64,000 bases of DNA from Staphylococcus durrellii (GCF_015594545.1 NZ_JADIIO010000001.1:434001-498000), one strand, 5' to 3'; shown: positions 1-9,732, counted from the first letter of the stretch. The notes: generated by a model from the sequence alone, not told the origin. Made by a program: numbers and translations.

Positions 1-1
1 T

Positions 2-1609
2 GAGATAAGTAACAAAGATTTCATGTTAAGAAATTTAACTGAAACTAAAGAATTATATGCAAATGATGTAAAAATTGACGGAAATAAATTTACGGCACGT
101 TTTAATGTGGCAATTTTAGATGACGGTAATTATTTACCTAGTGGGGAGTATTTACTCGTCTATAAAGACGATTTTGACTACATTGCAAATATCAACGAAG
201 CACTTTTAGATCCTTCTAATTATGAATTAGATGAAGAACAACTTGAAAGATACGAATTAACCGAAACAAAAAATGGTAAAAACAACTTTTTATTGGACTA
301 TTATAAGCATGTATTTAAAAGAGGTGGGAACTCTAAAAAAACAAATTATACTGTGAAGCCCATGATTTCTAGCGAAGTAAATGAATTCGTTTTAAAGATA
401 ATTTTCAAAAAACCAGCTGAAAAATTAAATCCAGTGAAAAAGAAAATCATGGATTATCAAGTAAGATTTAATAAGTTTACGTATAATATTCGTAATTATA
501 CGTTCAAAACAATATTTAGTGTGACGAAATTCTTTCACATGAGAAAAGGTAATTTAGTACTTTTCACATCAGATTCAAGAGCTGAAATGTCAGGGAATTT
601 CGAGTACATCTATAATGAAATGTTACGTCAAAATCTTGATGAAACATACGATATACGTTCGCTATTTAAGCATAATATTTCTGCACGACGTAACTTTATT
701 GATAAATTTAGATTTCCTTATTTGTTAGGGAAAGCAGACTATATTTTCGTAGATGATTTTCATCCATTACTTTATACAGTGAATTTTAGAAAGAGCCAGG
801 AAATTATACAAGTTTGGCATGCGGTTGGAGCATTTAAAACTGTAGGATTTAGTCGTGCAGGTAAAAGCGGCGGGCCATTCTTTAATTCTGTAAACCATAG
901 AAATTACACGAAAGCATTTGTATCGTCGGAAAATGATATACCATTTTATGGTGAAGCGTTTGGTATTAAAGAACGTAATATTATACCAACAGGCGTACCT
1001 AGAACAGATATTTTATTCGATAAAGATTATGAACGTAAAATAACTGAGGAAATGGAAGAAGAATTACCGATTATTAAAGGTAAAAAAGTTATTTTATTTG
1101 CACCAACTTTTAGAGGACATGGTCATCATACAGCGCATTATCCATTCTTCAAAATCGATTTTGCTAGACTTGCAAAATATTGTGAAGATAATAATGCAGT
1201 TGTGTTATTTAAAATGCACCCATTCGTTACTAATAAGTTAAATATTCCACATGAATATGAACAATATTTTGTCGATGTTTCTGATATTCGTGAAGTAAAT
1301 GACATTTTATTCATTACTGATATTTTAATCAGTGATTACTCATCACTTGTATACGAATTTGCTGTATTCAAGAGACCGATGATATTTTATGCATTTGATC
1401 TTGAAGATTATATTACTTCTAGAGATTTTTATGAGCCGTATGAAACTTTTGTACCTGGTAAAATAGTGCAATCATTTAATGAATTAATCACTGCGCTTGA
1501 TAACGAAGACTTTGAACAAGAAAAAGTACCTGAATTCTTAGATAAACACTTTAAATATCAAGATGGCCGTTCAAGTGAAAGATTAGTTAGAATATTATTT
1601 GGTAGCTAA
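2..1609 (+). CDS. tarL: Wall teichoic acid polyol-phosphate polymerase, TarL/TarF/TagF family (5' partial)
   Basis: The product matches the CDP-glycerol/CDP-ribitol polymerase family that builds wall teichoic acid on the inner face of the membrane. The reading frame stays open to the left edge, and the first ATG (position 23) falls inside a conserved region, so the true N-terminus lies outside the window. About 535 residues are visible. The C-terminal glycosyltransferase-like domain has the family histidines in QVWHAVGAFK and FKMHPFV and the ISDYSS motif. The start of the visible part (NLTETKELYANDVKIDG) resembles staphylococcal TarL. The next gene is tarS, as in the S. aureus tarIJLS cluster, which supports a ribitol-phosphate polymerase. 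A glycerol-phosphate polymerase cannot be excluded from sequence alone. Confidence 0.85.
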   Translation, partial: EISNKDFMLRNLTETKELYANDVKIDGNKFTARFNVAILDDGNYLPSGEYLLVYKDDFDYIANINEALLDPSNYELDEEQLERYELTETKNGKNNFLLDYYKHVFKRGGNSKKTNYTVKPMISSEVNEFVLKIIFKKPAEKLNPVKKKIMDYQVRFNKFTYNIRNYTFKTIFSVTKFFHMRKGNLVLFTSDSRAEMSGNFEYIYNEMLRQNLDETYDIRSLFKHNISARRNFIDKFRFPYLLGKADYIFVDDFHPLLYTVNFRKSQEIIQVWHAVGAFKTVGFSRAGKSGGPFFNSVNHRNYTKAFVSSENDIPFYGEAFGIKERNIIPTGVPRTDILFDKDYERKITEEMEEELPIIKGKKVILFAPTFRGHGHHTAHYPFFKIDFARLAKYCEDNNAVVLFKMHPFVTNKLNIPHEYEQYFVDVSDIREVNDILFITDILISDYSSLVYEFAVFKRPMIFYAFDLEDYITSRDFYEPYETFVPGKIVQSFNELITALDNEDFEQEKVPEFLDKHFKYQDGRSSERLVRILFGS

Positions 1610-1746
1610 TAAAAATAGTGTTATATAAATATGAACTGAGTAATAATTAATATAAATTAATATAAAGTTTAGAGATTTAAATTGAGCTTTTGATGGGTAT
1701 ATTTATTTTGAAACTCAGTTCATTTTTTAGGGGTGAAATAGCAAGT

Positions 1747-3474
1747 ATGAAGTTTTCGATTATTGTGCCAACATACAACTCTGAAACATATATAGAAGAA
1801 CTAATGAATAGTCTTAAAAACCAAACCTATGACAATAATGATTTTGAGGTTATCGTGGTGGATGATTGTTCCTCAGATGATACTTTGAAAAAGGTTAAGC
1901 AATATAAGAAATATTTAAATTTAATTGTCAAAAAGTTAGATGCTAATTCCGGAGGACCTGGTAAACCAAGAAATACTGCATTAGCTATAGCAAGTGGGGA
2001 ATATGTATTCTTCGTCGATTCAGATGATTATATTAACGTAGATACATTACAAGATGTATCAGATTTTGTGGATGAAAATAATTCAGATGTAGTGTTAGTC
2101 AAAATGGAAGGCGTAAATGGTAGAGGCGCACCACGCTCAATGTTTAAAAAAACAGAAGACGGCTTAACTTTAGCGCATTCACGTATTATTTATACGCTAA
2201 GTCCAACTAAGTTTTATCGTACGTCGCTGTTAAAAGAACATAATATTTATTTTCCAGAGGATTTAAAAAGTGCAGAAGACCAGTTGTTTACGATGAAGGC
2301 GTATATTCATGCGGATAACATAGCAACTTTAGCATATAAATCTTATTACTACGCCACAAAGCGTGAAGGTGAACACATGAGTTCTGCTTATGTGAAGCCT
2401 GTAGATTTTTATAAAATTATGACGTTAATTGTTGAAGAAGTGTTAAATAGTGACTTAGAGAATAAAAATGAAATTATTGGACAGTTTATAAATCGTCATT
2501 TTTCATTTTCACGTACACGCAATTTTTCACTTAATGTGAAAGCTAATCAAACAGCTTTGTGGATGGAAGCATTGGGTGACTTCGTGCAAATAGTGCCTAG
2601 AGAAGCAGACACGTTTGTCAAAGAAGAAATTCGTCCGTTATTATATTACGGACGTAATAAAGACTTTAAACACTATAAAATCGTCGAGCAAAGCTATTTA
2701 AATGGCGAATTTTATAATTCAGAGTTTGAAGGCAATGCGATGAAAATACAGTTTGCTGAAAACGAACCGTTTTTCAACTTTGAAAATGTTACAAAGCCAG
2801 ACGTTAAGATGACACAATTTGATTTTGATGAACAATATATCACTATTGAACTACAACTTTTAAGAACAATAATTGATCCTAACGACAGTTCATCTGCAAT
2901 GAGAATTAAATTGCTATCTCGTAATAAAAGAGAAGTAATTTATCTTCCGATGACAGTAAACAATCAAAATTGTTTTAAATTTGTAGCTAATCTGAAGGAA
3001 ATGATGACATTTTTAACAAAAGAAAAAGTTTGGGATGTAATTCTTGAAATTACGTTTGGTGATATGACAATTGATATGCGTATCGGCAGCAACCGTAACC
3101 AATATAAATATGAGTCAGAAACTAGTACTGTTGCACAATATGGCAAAAATTATTTTAGATTCACACCATTCTTTACTAAAAACTATGATAATTTATCATT
3201 CTATGTTACGCCGATACAAGTCGATGATATGTTTACGGTGACTAATAGAAATAAAAATAAATTACAATTGACTTGTAAAGAGTTTAACTATATTTTATCT
3301 CAAGGTTTAACGTCGGTTATTATGAAAGATGACTTTACTTATGGCTATTTAAGTAAGATTACTAATAAAGATGGATTTAAATACGAAATAACATTAAATG
3401 ATAAAGTTAAAACAAAATTATTAAAAGGACCTTTGAAAATAGAGGCACCACAAGTAACATTAAATTTTAACTAA
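1747..3474 (+). CDS. tarS: Wall teichoic acid beta-O-GlcNAc transferase TarS
   Basis: The product is a family 2 glycosyltransferase (about residues 1-230) followed by a long C-terminal region, 575 residues in all, close to S. aureus TarS (573). TarS adds beta-linked GlcNAc to ribitol-phosphate wall teichoic acid in the cytoplasm. Visible motifs are FSIIVPTYNSE at the N-terminus, VVDDCSSDD, SGGPGKPRN, and the DxD in FVDSDDYI. I chose the ATG at 1747 because AGGGGTGA lies about 9 bases upstream; an in-frame ATG at 1690 has no ribosome site and would add residues that TarS lacks. The gene is 137 bases after tarL, probably in the same transcription unit, and ends before a strong hairpin. Confidence 0.93.
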   Translation: MKFSIIVPTYNSETYIEELMNSLKNQTYDNNDFEVIVVDDCSSDDTLKKVKQYKKYLNLIVKKLDANSGGPGKPRNTALAIASGEYVFFVDSDDYINVDTLQDVSDFVDENNSDVVLVKMEGVNGRGAPRSMFKKTEDGLTLAHSRIIYTLSPTKFYRTSLLKEHNIYFPEDLKSAEDQLFTMKAYIHADNIATLAYKSYYYATKREGEHMSSAYVKPVDFYKIMTLIVEEVLNSDLENKNEIIGQFINRHFSFSRTRNFSLNVKANQTALWMEALGDFVQIVPREADTFVKEEIRPLLYYGRNKDFKHYKIVEQSYLNGEFYNSEFEGNAMKIQFAENEPFFNFENVTKPDVKMTQFDFDEQYITIELQLLRTIIDPNDSSSAMRIKLLSRNKREVIYLPMTVNNQNCFKFVANLKEMMTFLTKEKVWDVILEITFGDMTIDMRIGSNRNQYKYESETSTVAQYGKNYFRFTPFFTKNYDNLSFYVTPIQVDDMFTVTNRNKNKLQLTCKEFNYILSQGLTSVIMKDDFTYGYLSKITNKDGFKYEITLNDKVKTKLLKGPLKIEAPQVTLNFN

Positions 3475-3502
3475 AACATTGACCCATAAATTATAACGAT
3501 AA

Positions 3503-3541
3503 AAAGATGGTTTCTACACAAGACTTGTAGAAGCCATCTTT
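3503..3541. terminator. Bidirectional terminator between tarS and the AraC-type gene
   Basis: A 16-bp stem starting AAAGATGG (3503-3518) pairs with TGTAGAAGCCATCTTT (3526-3541) with one mismatch. It has a T-rich end on one strand and an A-rich start that serves the other strand. It sits between two convergent genes. Confidence 0.85.
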
Positions 3542-3577
3542 TATTTATATTTAACTACGATTGTAAAATAACTTGTG

Positions 3578-5662
3578 TTATATGTATAACTTCAAATAAT
3601 AAATTGAATCCTTATCTAAACTAATTTCTAGTGGGATTGATGCATCATGTATTGTTATGCTAGTGATAGGCTGACTAATTTTATTTAAATTATCTAACAG
3701 AAGTTTATCTAGGTGTAACATGTTCAAACTATTATTGTTAAGTGTAGAATTATTTTTGACTATTTGTGGCGATTTTAAAATTTGATTAAGTGCTTGGCAC
3801 CTGTGCTTAAAATTATGTTTTATTAAAATGGTATGCTTCGTTAAATTGTCAGTATAATCACATGTATCATAAATTATAATTTCGTAATGATTATTTCTAT
3901 TTATTAATAACCCTAAATCATGTAGTTGCACGGTTTGTCCCATAAATGGTAATAACATACTGTATATATGAACGATAGATAAGCCGGTAGTATGTGAATT
4001 TAATAAAGCAATATCGTCGTTAGTATTTATTAGTAAGGGAAAACCAAAGCCACCAACTCGCGGTATTAAATCGACAAGGAAGTGAATGAATTTTACTGAG
4101 GTTGTGTCGGTATATGATTTGAAATAAAGGTTAATATCATTCCTAGTAATATGTGTGAAAATAACTTTGTTAGCGCAATGGCCCAGAGCCTCAATGAAAT
4201 CCAAGATAGGTTTGTTTTCGGCCATCTTATTTGTAGTATATATTAATTTATTTGCTAATAAATTAATGTTCTGATTGATGATATAAAAATCCATATTTAA
4301 ATTGTTTATGTAGTCAATGATTGACTGTATTGTTATTGCCGATTGGCTAATATAGTTATCAAGTAAGAAGCCCAAACTGATATTAGGATAATGGTTGTTA
4401 ATAAGTTGTTTTAATGCGTTAATTTGTATAGTTGAGAGATGTTCGTCCTGAAAAATAAGTTTAATATGGCTAAAATATAAATGATATACCAACTCATCAT
4501 TTATGACTTTAAATAAATATTGGTCTAACAATCGATAAAAGTCCTTTGAATATAAAGGAAGCATTAAATAGCAACCTTTGCTAATAAGTTTCGGCATGAT
4601 CGCTAATAACAATTGTACGTTAAAATGCGTAAGATCATTTTCTTTGAATTGTTGAATATAAATATGAGGATTAGGAAAATGAGTCAAATTAAAATACTCG
4701 TCTTGAATATGCATTAACTTACTTAAAGTTGCTATATCTTTAACTTTTATAAGCGTTTTGGGTATGGGTAAATATATGGATTCTTTAGGATGGTTTAAGT
4801 CCAATGTATAGGCTAAAGGTGTTGTTGTATTAGCATGATTAGTCACCAACAAGGTATTATAATCTTGTGCAATAGTGTTTATTTTTAATGAACTATGGCA
4901 AATAGACATTTGCCTGTTAAATTGATGTACATATACTTTAGGTGGCACGTTTAAATATGTTTTGAAATGTTTAGTGAAGGTACTTAAATTCATAAAGTTA
5001 TATCTTCGTGCTACACTTTGTATACTTTCGTTAGGCGATAACAAGTCATTTAAAGATAGCGCAATTTTTAAGCTAATAACATAATTTTTAAAGTGCATAT
5101 GCATCACATTAGAAAACAAGATAGAAATATAGGATTGAGAAATAAAGAAATGCTGTGCGACTGTTTTGGTATGAATCGTTTCATTTAAATGTGAATTAAT
5201 ATAATCTAATATGTCATTTAATAATTTGTGCTTTGACATAAACTGTGGCAAATATTGACATGATAATTCTGTTTTGGCCTCTTTTAGTAATAATGAAATG
5301 ATATTAGAGATATCGGTAGTCGTTATTGTTGTATTACTATGCTCAATACGAAGATTACGTGTCAGGATGCCATACAAAGTTTTGTAGTTTTTAAGTAGAG
5401 CGAAATCAAAATAACAATTAGCAAGTGATGATTCACGTTCTACAAAAAGAGTTAATGGCATTTTTAATTCTATAAGGTCATTCACGTGAAGATACTGATA
5501 TAAATCGCAATTATTAATAATAAGTCCTGATTGTACATTATGGACTGTACCATTTAAGTTAACTACATTCGTATCTGAAAGTGGTATTAAAACGATGATT
5601 TCATTAATGCACCGCTTTAGAGGCGTAGTAACATTATTAAGTATTGAAAGAGTACTCGTCAT
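3578..5662 (-). CDS. Large AraC-family transcriptional regulator (Rsp/Rbf type)
   Basis: This 694-residue protein has an AraC/XylS DNA-binding domain in its middle (about residues 150-250), with two helix-turn-helix units, TKTVAQHFFISQSYISILF and IQSVARRYNFMNLSTFTKHF. An N-terminal sensor-like region comes before it. The roughly 430-residue C-terminal part resembles the glycosidase-like barrel seen behind AraC domains in the large staphylococcal regulators Rsp, Rbf and AryK. Those proteins control surface proteins, biofilm and virulence. I cannot say which of them, if any, is the ortholog. It is transcribed away from the HAD gene across a 356-base AT-rich gap that holds repeated TTTTGTAT boxes. 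Confidence 0.8.
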   Translation of the reverse strand: MTSTLSILNNVTTPLKRCINEIIVLIPLSDTNVVNLNGTVHNVQSGLIINNCDLYQYLHVNDLIELKMPLTLFVERESSLANCYFDFALLKNYKTLYGILTRNLRIEHSNTTITTTDISNIISLLLKEAKTELSCQYLPQFMSKHKLLNDILDYINSHLNETIHTKTVAQHFFISQSYISILFSNVMHMHFKNYVISLKIALSLNDLLSPNESIQSVARRYNFMNLSTFTKHFKTYLNVPPKVYVHQFNRQMSICHSSLKINTIAQDYNTLLVTNHANTTTPLAYTLDLNHPKESIYLPIPKTLIKVKDIATLSKLMHIQDEYFNLTHFPNPHIYIQQFKENDLTHFNVQLLLAIMPKLISKGCYLMLPLYSKDFYRLLDQYLFKVINDELVYHLYFSHIKLIFQDEHLSTIQINALKQLINNHYPNISLGFLLDNYISQSAITIQSIIDYINNLNMDFYIINQNINLLANKLIYTTNKMAENKPILDFIEALGHCANKVIFTHITRNDINLYFKSYTDTTSVKFIHFLVDLIPRVGGFGFPLLINTNDDIALLNSHTTGLSIVHIYSMLLPFMGQTVQLHDLGLLINRNNHYEIIIYDTCDYTDNLTKHTILIKHNFKHRCQALNQILKSPQIVKNNSTLNNNSLNMLHLDKLLLDNLNKISQPITSITIHDASIPLEISLDKDSIYYLKLYI

Positions 5663-6018
5663 AATAAAACCTCATGTACTTTAGTTATTTTATATAGTTT
5701 AACTTTTACGTTAATAATTATGGAGGTCTACGGTATAAATTTATTCGAGTAAGGTGCAAAAGTAATAAAATAACAGGTCAGTTTTGTATATATTGAAATT
5801 ATTATCCAATAAAGTAATAAAAACGTACGTTAAATTAATAAATTTAGTGACTTGAATCATTGATTAATAGAAGCTTAATTTATCAATTGCGTTATTAAAT
5901 TTAAAGTTGCATACAAAATTAATAATAATAGTTTTGTATTGTAGGATATATATTGTTTTAAATTATTATTTTTGGCTAAATAGATAATAGATATGCGGTT
6001 TTATGAGGGGGTAAGTAT
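5663..6018. promoter_or_regulatory. AT-rich divergent control region with repeated TTTTGTAT boxes
   Basis: No gene is visible in this 356-base gap between two divergent genes. It holds the inverted repeat ATACAAAA (5911-5918) and TTTTGTAT (5932-5939), another TTTTGTAT at 5782-5789, and a direct repeat AAAGTAATAAAA near 5759-5770 and 5811-5822. Such boxes could bind the AraC-type regulator encoded next to them. That role is inferred only from position. AGGGGG just before 6019 is the ribosome site of the HAD gene. Confidence 0.4.
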
Positions 6019-6693
6019 ATGTATAAAGTAATTGTATTTGATGTATATGGAACGATGTTTGATGTGAACTCTATTAAAGCTAACTTTGACCAATATAATA
6101 AAGAAAATGCAGGAGAGATTGCCAGTTTATGGAGAAAAACGCAGTTACATCACGCTGCCTTAAGACAAGTTATGCAACGATATATACGTTATGATGATTT
6201 AACAAAAAATGCATTGCGTTATGCGTTAGACGTTTACGAAGTTAAATACAGTAGAGAGGATATTAATAAACTCTTTGACGGTTATTTAAATTTAGATTAC
6301 TTTAAAGAAATTCCCAAAGCCTTTATAGAATTAAAAAATAAAAATTTAGAGTTAGCTATATTGTCCAATGGTAATGATAATATGTTAAGGACGTTAGTTG
6401 ATAATTCCGCAATTTCAGAACACATCGATGCCATTATGAGTGTAGATGAAGTAAAACAGTATAAACCAAGTCCGGCAAGCTATGCGCTAGTATTAAAATA
6501 TTATCAAGTTAAAAGAAGTGAGATACTATTTGTTTCCACTAATACATGGGACGTAAATGGTGCTGCTAACTTTGGATTCGATACTGCGTGGGTTAATAGA
6601 AATAACGAAATATTTGATGAAAATGGTGCGAAGCCGACGATTACAGTGAATAACGTAAATGAATTAGTGAAATGGTTAGAGTTGAAAAGCTAA
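6019..6693 (+). CDS. HAD-superfamily hydrolase, 2-haloacid dehalogenase type II family
   Basis: The 224-residue protein has the HAD motifs in order: FDVYGTMFD with nucleophile Asp8, LSNGN (motif II), the lysine in QYKPSPASY, and VSTNTWDVNGAANFGF near the C-terminus. This arrangement is that of the (S)-2-haloacid dehalogenase subfamily, which hydrolyses short 2-halocarboxylic acids. Many bacterial members act on other small substrates, so the substrate is not known here. GAGGGGG lies upstream of the ATG. It is a single-gene unit, convergent with the next gene. Confidence 0.8.
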   Translation: MYKVIVFDVYGTMFDVNSIKANFDQYNKENAGEIASLWRKTQLHHAALRQVMQRYIRYDDLTKNALRYALDVYEVKYSREDINKLFDGYLNLDYFKEIPKAFIELKNKNLELAILSNGNDNMLRTLVDNSAISEHIDAIMSVDEVKQYKPSPASYALVLKYYQVKRSEILFVSTNTWDVNGAANFGFDTAWVNRNNEIFDENGAKPTITVNNVNELVKWLELKS

Positions 6694-6703
6694 AAAGAAA
6701 ATT

Positions 6704-6775
6704 GACCAGCACAATATCGTTTAACTGACAAACATGAAGTTTAATTTACAGTCTTGATATGGTTAAGTGCTGGTC
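6704..6775. terminator. Long-loop hairpin between convergent genes
   Basis: GACCAGCAC (6704-6712) pairs perfectly with GTGCTGGTC (6767-6775), and ATATC/GATAT can extend the stem inside. The loop is about 54 bases and no T-run follows, so it is not a classic terminator. It may still end transcription from both convergent genes or act at the RNA level. Confidence 0.4.
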
Positions 6776-6787
6776 GGACGAAAGATA

Positions 6788-7279
6788 TTATTTAGTTAAA
6801 TCTAATTGATAAAAAGCTAAGTCTAGCCATTTATTAAATTTGTAGCCCACATCTGTAATAGTACCTGAATAAGTGAAGTTGAACTTTCTATGTAAATGAA
6901 TACTGTTGTCATTCGTAGCATCTATACCAGCGACTATTGTTTTGTAACCTTTATCTTTAGTATCTTTTATAAGCTCAGATAATAGTGCTTGGGCGATACC
7001 ATTTCCTCGATAAGCTTTGGCCACATAAATCGAATGTTCTATCGTATATTGATAGGCTGGCCAATCTCTAAATGAACCATATGTGGCAAAACCAATCGTT
7101 TTATTGGCTGATTCATACACCCAAATAGGTTCATTATTATTAGCTTTAGCTTCAAACCAGCGTAATCTATTTTCAAGCGTTTGAGCCTCATAAGTATAAA
7201 CTGCAGTCGTATTTATTATGGCATCATTATATATGTCTAAAATTGCAGGTAAATCTTCCTTTGTTGCAAAGCGTAGCAT
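6788..7279 (-). CDS. GNAT N-acetyltransferase, phosphinothricin acetyltransferase-like
   Basis: This 163-residue GNAT protein resembles the PAT/MnaT (YncA) subfamily, which acetylates small amines such as phosphinothricin, methionine sulfone or related amino acid analogues. Visible features are the N-terminal RFATKEDLPAILDIYNDAI, the acetyl-CoA loop in VAKAYRGNGIAQALL, and the C-terminal LHRKFNFTYSGTITDVGYKF typical of the subfamily. AAAAGGAATGATGG precedes the ATG. It lies back to back with srtA. The natural substrate cannot be read from the sequence. Confidence 0.85.
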   Translation of the reverse strand: MLRFATKEDLPAILDIYNDAIINTTAVYTYEAQTLENRLRWFEAKANNNEPIWVYESANKTIGFATYGSFRDWPAYQYTIEHSIYVAKAYRGNGIAQALLSELIKDTKDKGYKTIVAGIDATNDNSIHLHRKFNFTYSGTITDVGYKFNKWLDLAFYQLDLTK

Positions 7280-7448
7280 ACCATCATTCCTTTTATTTAT
7301 TTGTCACTGCTTTCTTTTTACGATGAATTTACTATAATTGCAAGTTATTGTAAGGATACTTAACATCTAAAACATTGGATTGTAGGTTAAAAAATTTTCT
7401 TTATCGTGCTATATTTAATAATAACTAATTCGATAAAGGAAGTTGCAT

Positions 7449-8042
7449 ATGAAACGATGGACCAATCGAGCAATGACCGTTATAGGAGTGTTGCTAATAG
7501 TAGCTGCTATCGCTATTTTCGTAAAACCATATATAGCCAATTATTTACATGAACGGCATGATCAGCAACAAATAACACAGTATGATAAAAAGCATACACA
7601 CAATTCAAAGGCGACAATACCTAAAGATAAATCACAAGTAGCTGGCGTACTATCTGTACCTGACGCAAAGATCAAAACACCTGTCTATCCAGGACCAGCT
7701 ACACCAGAGCAGCTAAATCGTGGTGTTAGTTTCGCTGAAGCGGATGAATCACTCGATGAACAAAACATTGCTATTGCAGGTCATACTTATACTGATAGGG
7801 CGCATTATCAATTTACAAATTTACCCGCGGCGAAAGTAAATAGTAAGGTATATTTTAAAGTGGGCACTACAGCAAGAAAATATAAAATAGTAAAAATTTA
7901 TGATGTGAAACCTTCTGATGTGCATGTATTAGATGAACATGAAGGTCAAAAAAATCAATTAACACTAATAACTTGTGATAACTATAATAAGCAAACAGGC
8001 AAATGGGAAAATAGAAAGATATTTATTGCACAGGCCATCTAA
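7449..8042 (+). CDS. srtA: Sortase A, class A transpeptidase
   Basis: Sortase A cuts LPXTG surface proteins between Thr and Gly and joins them to the peptidoglycan cross-bridge. The 197-residue protein has one N-terminal membrane anchor (about residues 9-26, signal-anchor type), a polar linker and the beta-barrel sortase domain. The catalytic triad is His112 (IAGHTY), Cys176 (LITCDNYN) and Arg189 (WENRKIF). The stretch VYPGPATPEQLNRGVSFAE is shared with S. aureus SrtA. I chose ATG 7449, six bases after AAAGGAAG; a TTG six bases upstream touches the ribosome site. The gene stands alone and ends at a strong terminator, as expected of a housekeeping sortase. Confidence 0.97.
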   Translation: MKRWTNRAMTVIGVLLIVAAIAIFVKPYIANYLHERHDQQQITQYDKKHTHNSKATIPKDKSQVAGVLSVPDAKIKTPVYPGPATPEQLNRGVSFAEADESLDEQNIAIAGHTYTDRAHYQFTNLPAAKVNSKVYFKVGTTARKYKIVKIYDVKPSDVHVLDEHEGQKNQLTLITCDNYNKQTGKWENRKIFIAQAI

Positions 8043-8106
8043 AAAAGACTAGGACAAAATGAGTAAGCTACGATGAGTAGTAACAAACTTAAGTCCTAGT
8101 CTTTTT
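8042..8106. terminator. Bidirectional terminator srtA/nanE
   Basis: AAAAAGACTAGGAC (8042-8055) pairs with GTCCTAGTCTTTTT (8093-8106) over 14 bp with a 37-base loop and T-runs on both strands. It separates two convergent genes. Confidence 0.8.
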
Positions 8107-8111
8107 GTGTT

Positions 8112-8780
8112 TTATTTATTCAGTTCATCGACAAAGCGTTTTGTAATTTCTTTAGGTCTGGTGATTGCGCCACCTACAACTGCGCAGTGAATACCCAGTT
8201 CTGTAACTCTAGCAAACATTTCAGGTGTAATTACGTTTCCTTCGGCGATTACTTTTGTCTTTACAGTCTCAAGCACTGTTTTTAAAAATTCAAAGTCATT
8301 GTCATAAAGTTTATGACTTTTTGTATATGAAGTATAACCTCTGAGTGTAGTGCCTATGTAATCAAAACCTAACTCTTCTGCATATTTTGCTTCATCTATT
8401 GTAGAAATATCTGCCATTATTTCTACATTTGGAGCCTTAGCTCTGATATAGTCAACTAATTCAGCTAATGTTTCTTTAGGCCGTTCTTGATCAGTAGCTT
8501 CAAGTGCTATCACTTCACATTCACTTTCGATTAATTCATCGACTTCTTTAGATGTCGCCGTAATAAATACTTTTGAATGATCATAGTCTCGTTTCACGAT
8601 ACCGATAACTGGTAAATCAACAACTGATTTAATTTCAGTAATGTCTTCTTTAGTATTCGCTCTAATCCCCACTGCGCCACCTTCATATGCGGCTAATGCC
8701 ATTCTTGACATGATGAATGACGAATGTAGTGGCTCTTCAGGTAGAGCTTGGCAAGAAACTATAAGCCCCTGAGGTAACAT
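8112..8780 (-). CDS. nanE: N-acetylmannosamine-6-phosphate 2-epimerase
   Basis: NanE converts ManNAc-6-phosphate to GlcNAc-6-phosphate in the cytoplasm, joining sialic acid breakdown to amino sugar metabolism. The 222-residue TIM-barrel protein has the staphylococcal signature [20 protein letters not shown] at its start, [19 protein letters not shown], the phosphate-binding [10 protein letters not shown], and [13 protein letters not shown] near the end. The ATG at 8780 lies 10 bases after GGAG; the GTG three codons upstream overlaps that site. It is transcribed away from nanR, with a candidate NanR operator between them. Confidence 0.96.
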   Translation of the reverse strand: MLPQGLIVSCQALPEEPLHSSFIMSRMALAAYEGGAVGIRANTKEDITEIKSVVDLPVIGIVKRDYDHSKVFITATSKEVDELIESECEVIALEATDQERPKETLAELVDYIRAKAPNVEIMADISTIDEAKYAEELGFDYIGTTLRGYTSYTKSHKLYDNDFEFLKTVLETVKTKVIAEGNVITPEMFARVTELGIHCAVVGGAITRPKEITKRFVDELNK

Positions 8781-8873
8781 AATATACACGCTCCATTACT
8801 TAGAATTTATTGTGCTTTTGCAATAAATACAATATAACATTAAGAAAAAAATAATCAATAATTAAAACTATAA

Positions 8874-8888
8874 TGAAAAAGTTTTTCT
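8874..8888. promoter_or_regulatory. Candidate NanR operator, nanE/nanR divergent region
   Basis: TGAAAAAGTTTTTCT is one base short of the palindrome TGAAA-N5-TTTCA that recurs at 9786 and 13528 in the same cluster. It lies between the divergent nanE and nanR starts, where an autoregulating repressor would bind. The binding protein is inferred. Confidence 0.6.
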
Positions 8889-8928
8889 TTTGTATTACAA
8901 TATATATAAAAGTAAAGGGGATTTTAAA

Positions 8929-9732
8929 ATGAAATTTGATAATAGAGTACAACGTTATAAACATTTATTTACTAAGACAGATAAGCAAATAGTTGAATAT
9001 ATAAAAAGTAATGAACTTAATGATAATTTTTCTACTATAAATTCATTAGCACATGCGGTTGGTGCATCACCAGCAACAGTTACGCGTTTCTCTAATAAAT
9101 TAAAATATGAAAACTTCCAAGATATGAAATTTAATTTACTACAAGAAATGACTAATAATGAAATTGAAAATAGTCCATTAATTCAAAAAATACATAACTA
9201 TCATCAAAATACGATACAACAAACAGGAGAATTTATTTCAGATAGTAGTATTAAGAGCTTTGTAAATCAAATTATGAGAAGTCGACAAATCATCTTTGCC
9301 GGCATAGGTAGCTCAGGTTTATCGGCTACAGAGTTTTATTATCGAATGATGCGTATGGGCTTAAAAGGAAATGTTTCTACCGATTCACACCAAATGAAGA
9401 TATTCGCTTCTTTATTAACAGCCTCAGATACATTTGTAGCTATTTCTAATAGTGGCGAAACAGACGAACTTATTACCGCTGCTAATATTGCACATGAAAA
9501 AGGCGCATTCGTAGTAGCGATTACAAATTATCAAGGTAGTCCTTTAACTGAATGTGCAGATTTAGTATTAATTACGACTGATCAATCAAGAAATAATGAT
9601 AGTAGATTTGTTAATACACAGATAGCTACTTTATTTTTAATAGATATAGTTAGCTATTTATTATTAGATGATTCACATTTACATAAAGTTTATAACAAGA
9701 CGACAGATGTCATTTTAAATGATAAAAATTAG
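8929..9732 (+). CDS. nanR: RpiR/MurR-family regulator of sialic acid catabolism NanR
   Basis: The 267-residue protein has an N-terminal RpiR helix-turn-helix domain (about residues 1-75, with INSLAHAVGASPATVTRFSNKL) and a C-terminal SIS sugar-phosphate-binding domain (about 110-240, with IIFAGIGSSGLSA and FVAISNSGETDEL). In S. aureus NanR represses the nan genes and responds to ManNAc-6-phosphate. The ATG at 8929 follows AAAGGGG by 8 bases; the upstream in-frame extension has no ribosome site. Candidate operators at 8874, 9786 and 13528 suggest it controls nanE, nanR, the PTS-nagB unit, nanK and nanA-nanT. It is followed, after 135 bases, by the PTS gene. Confidence 0.92.
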   Translation: MKFDNRVQRYKHLFTKTDKQIVEYIKSNELNDNFSTINSLAHAVGASPATVTRFSNKLKYENFQDMKFNLLQEMTNNEIENSPLIQKIHNYHQNTIQQTGEFISDSSIKSFVNQIMRSRQIIFAGIGSSGLSATEFYYRMMRMGLKGNVSTDSHQMKIFASLLTASDTFVAISNSGETDELITAANIAHEKGAFVVAITNYQGSPLTECADLVLITTDQSRNNDSRFVNTQIATLFLIDIVSYLLLDDSHLHKVYNKTTDVILNDKN

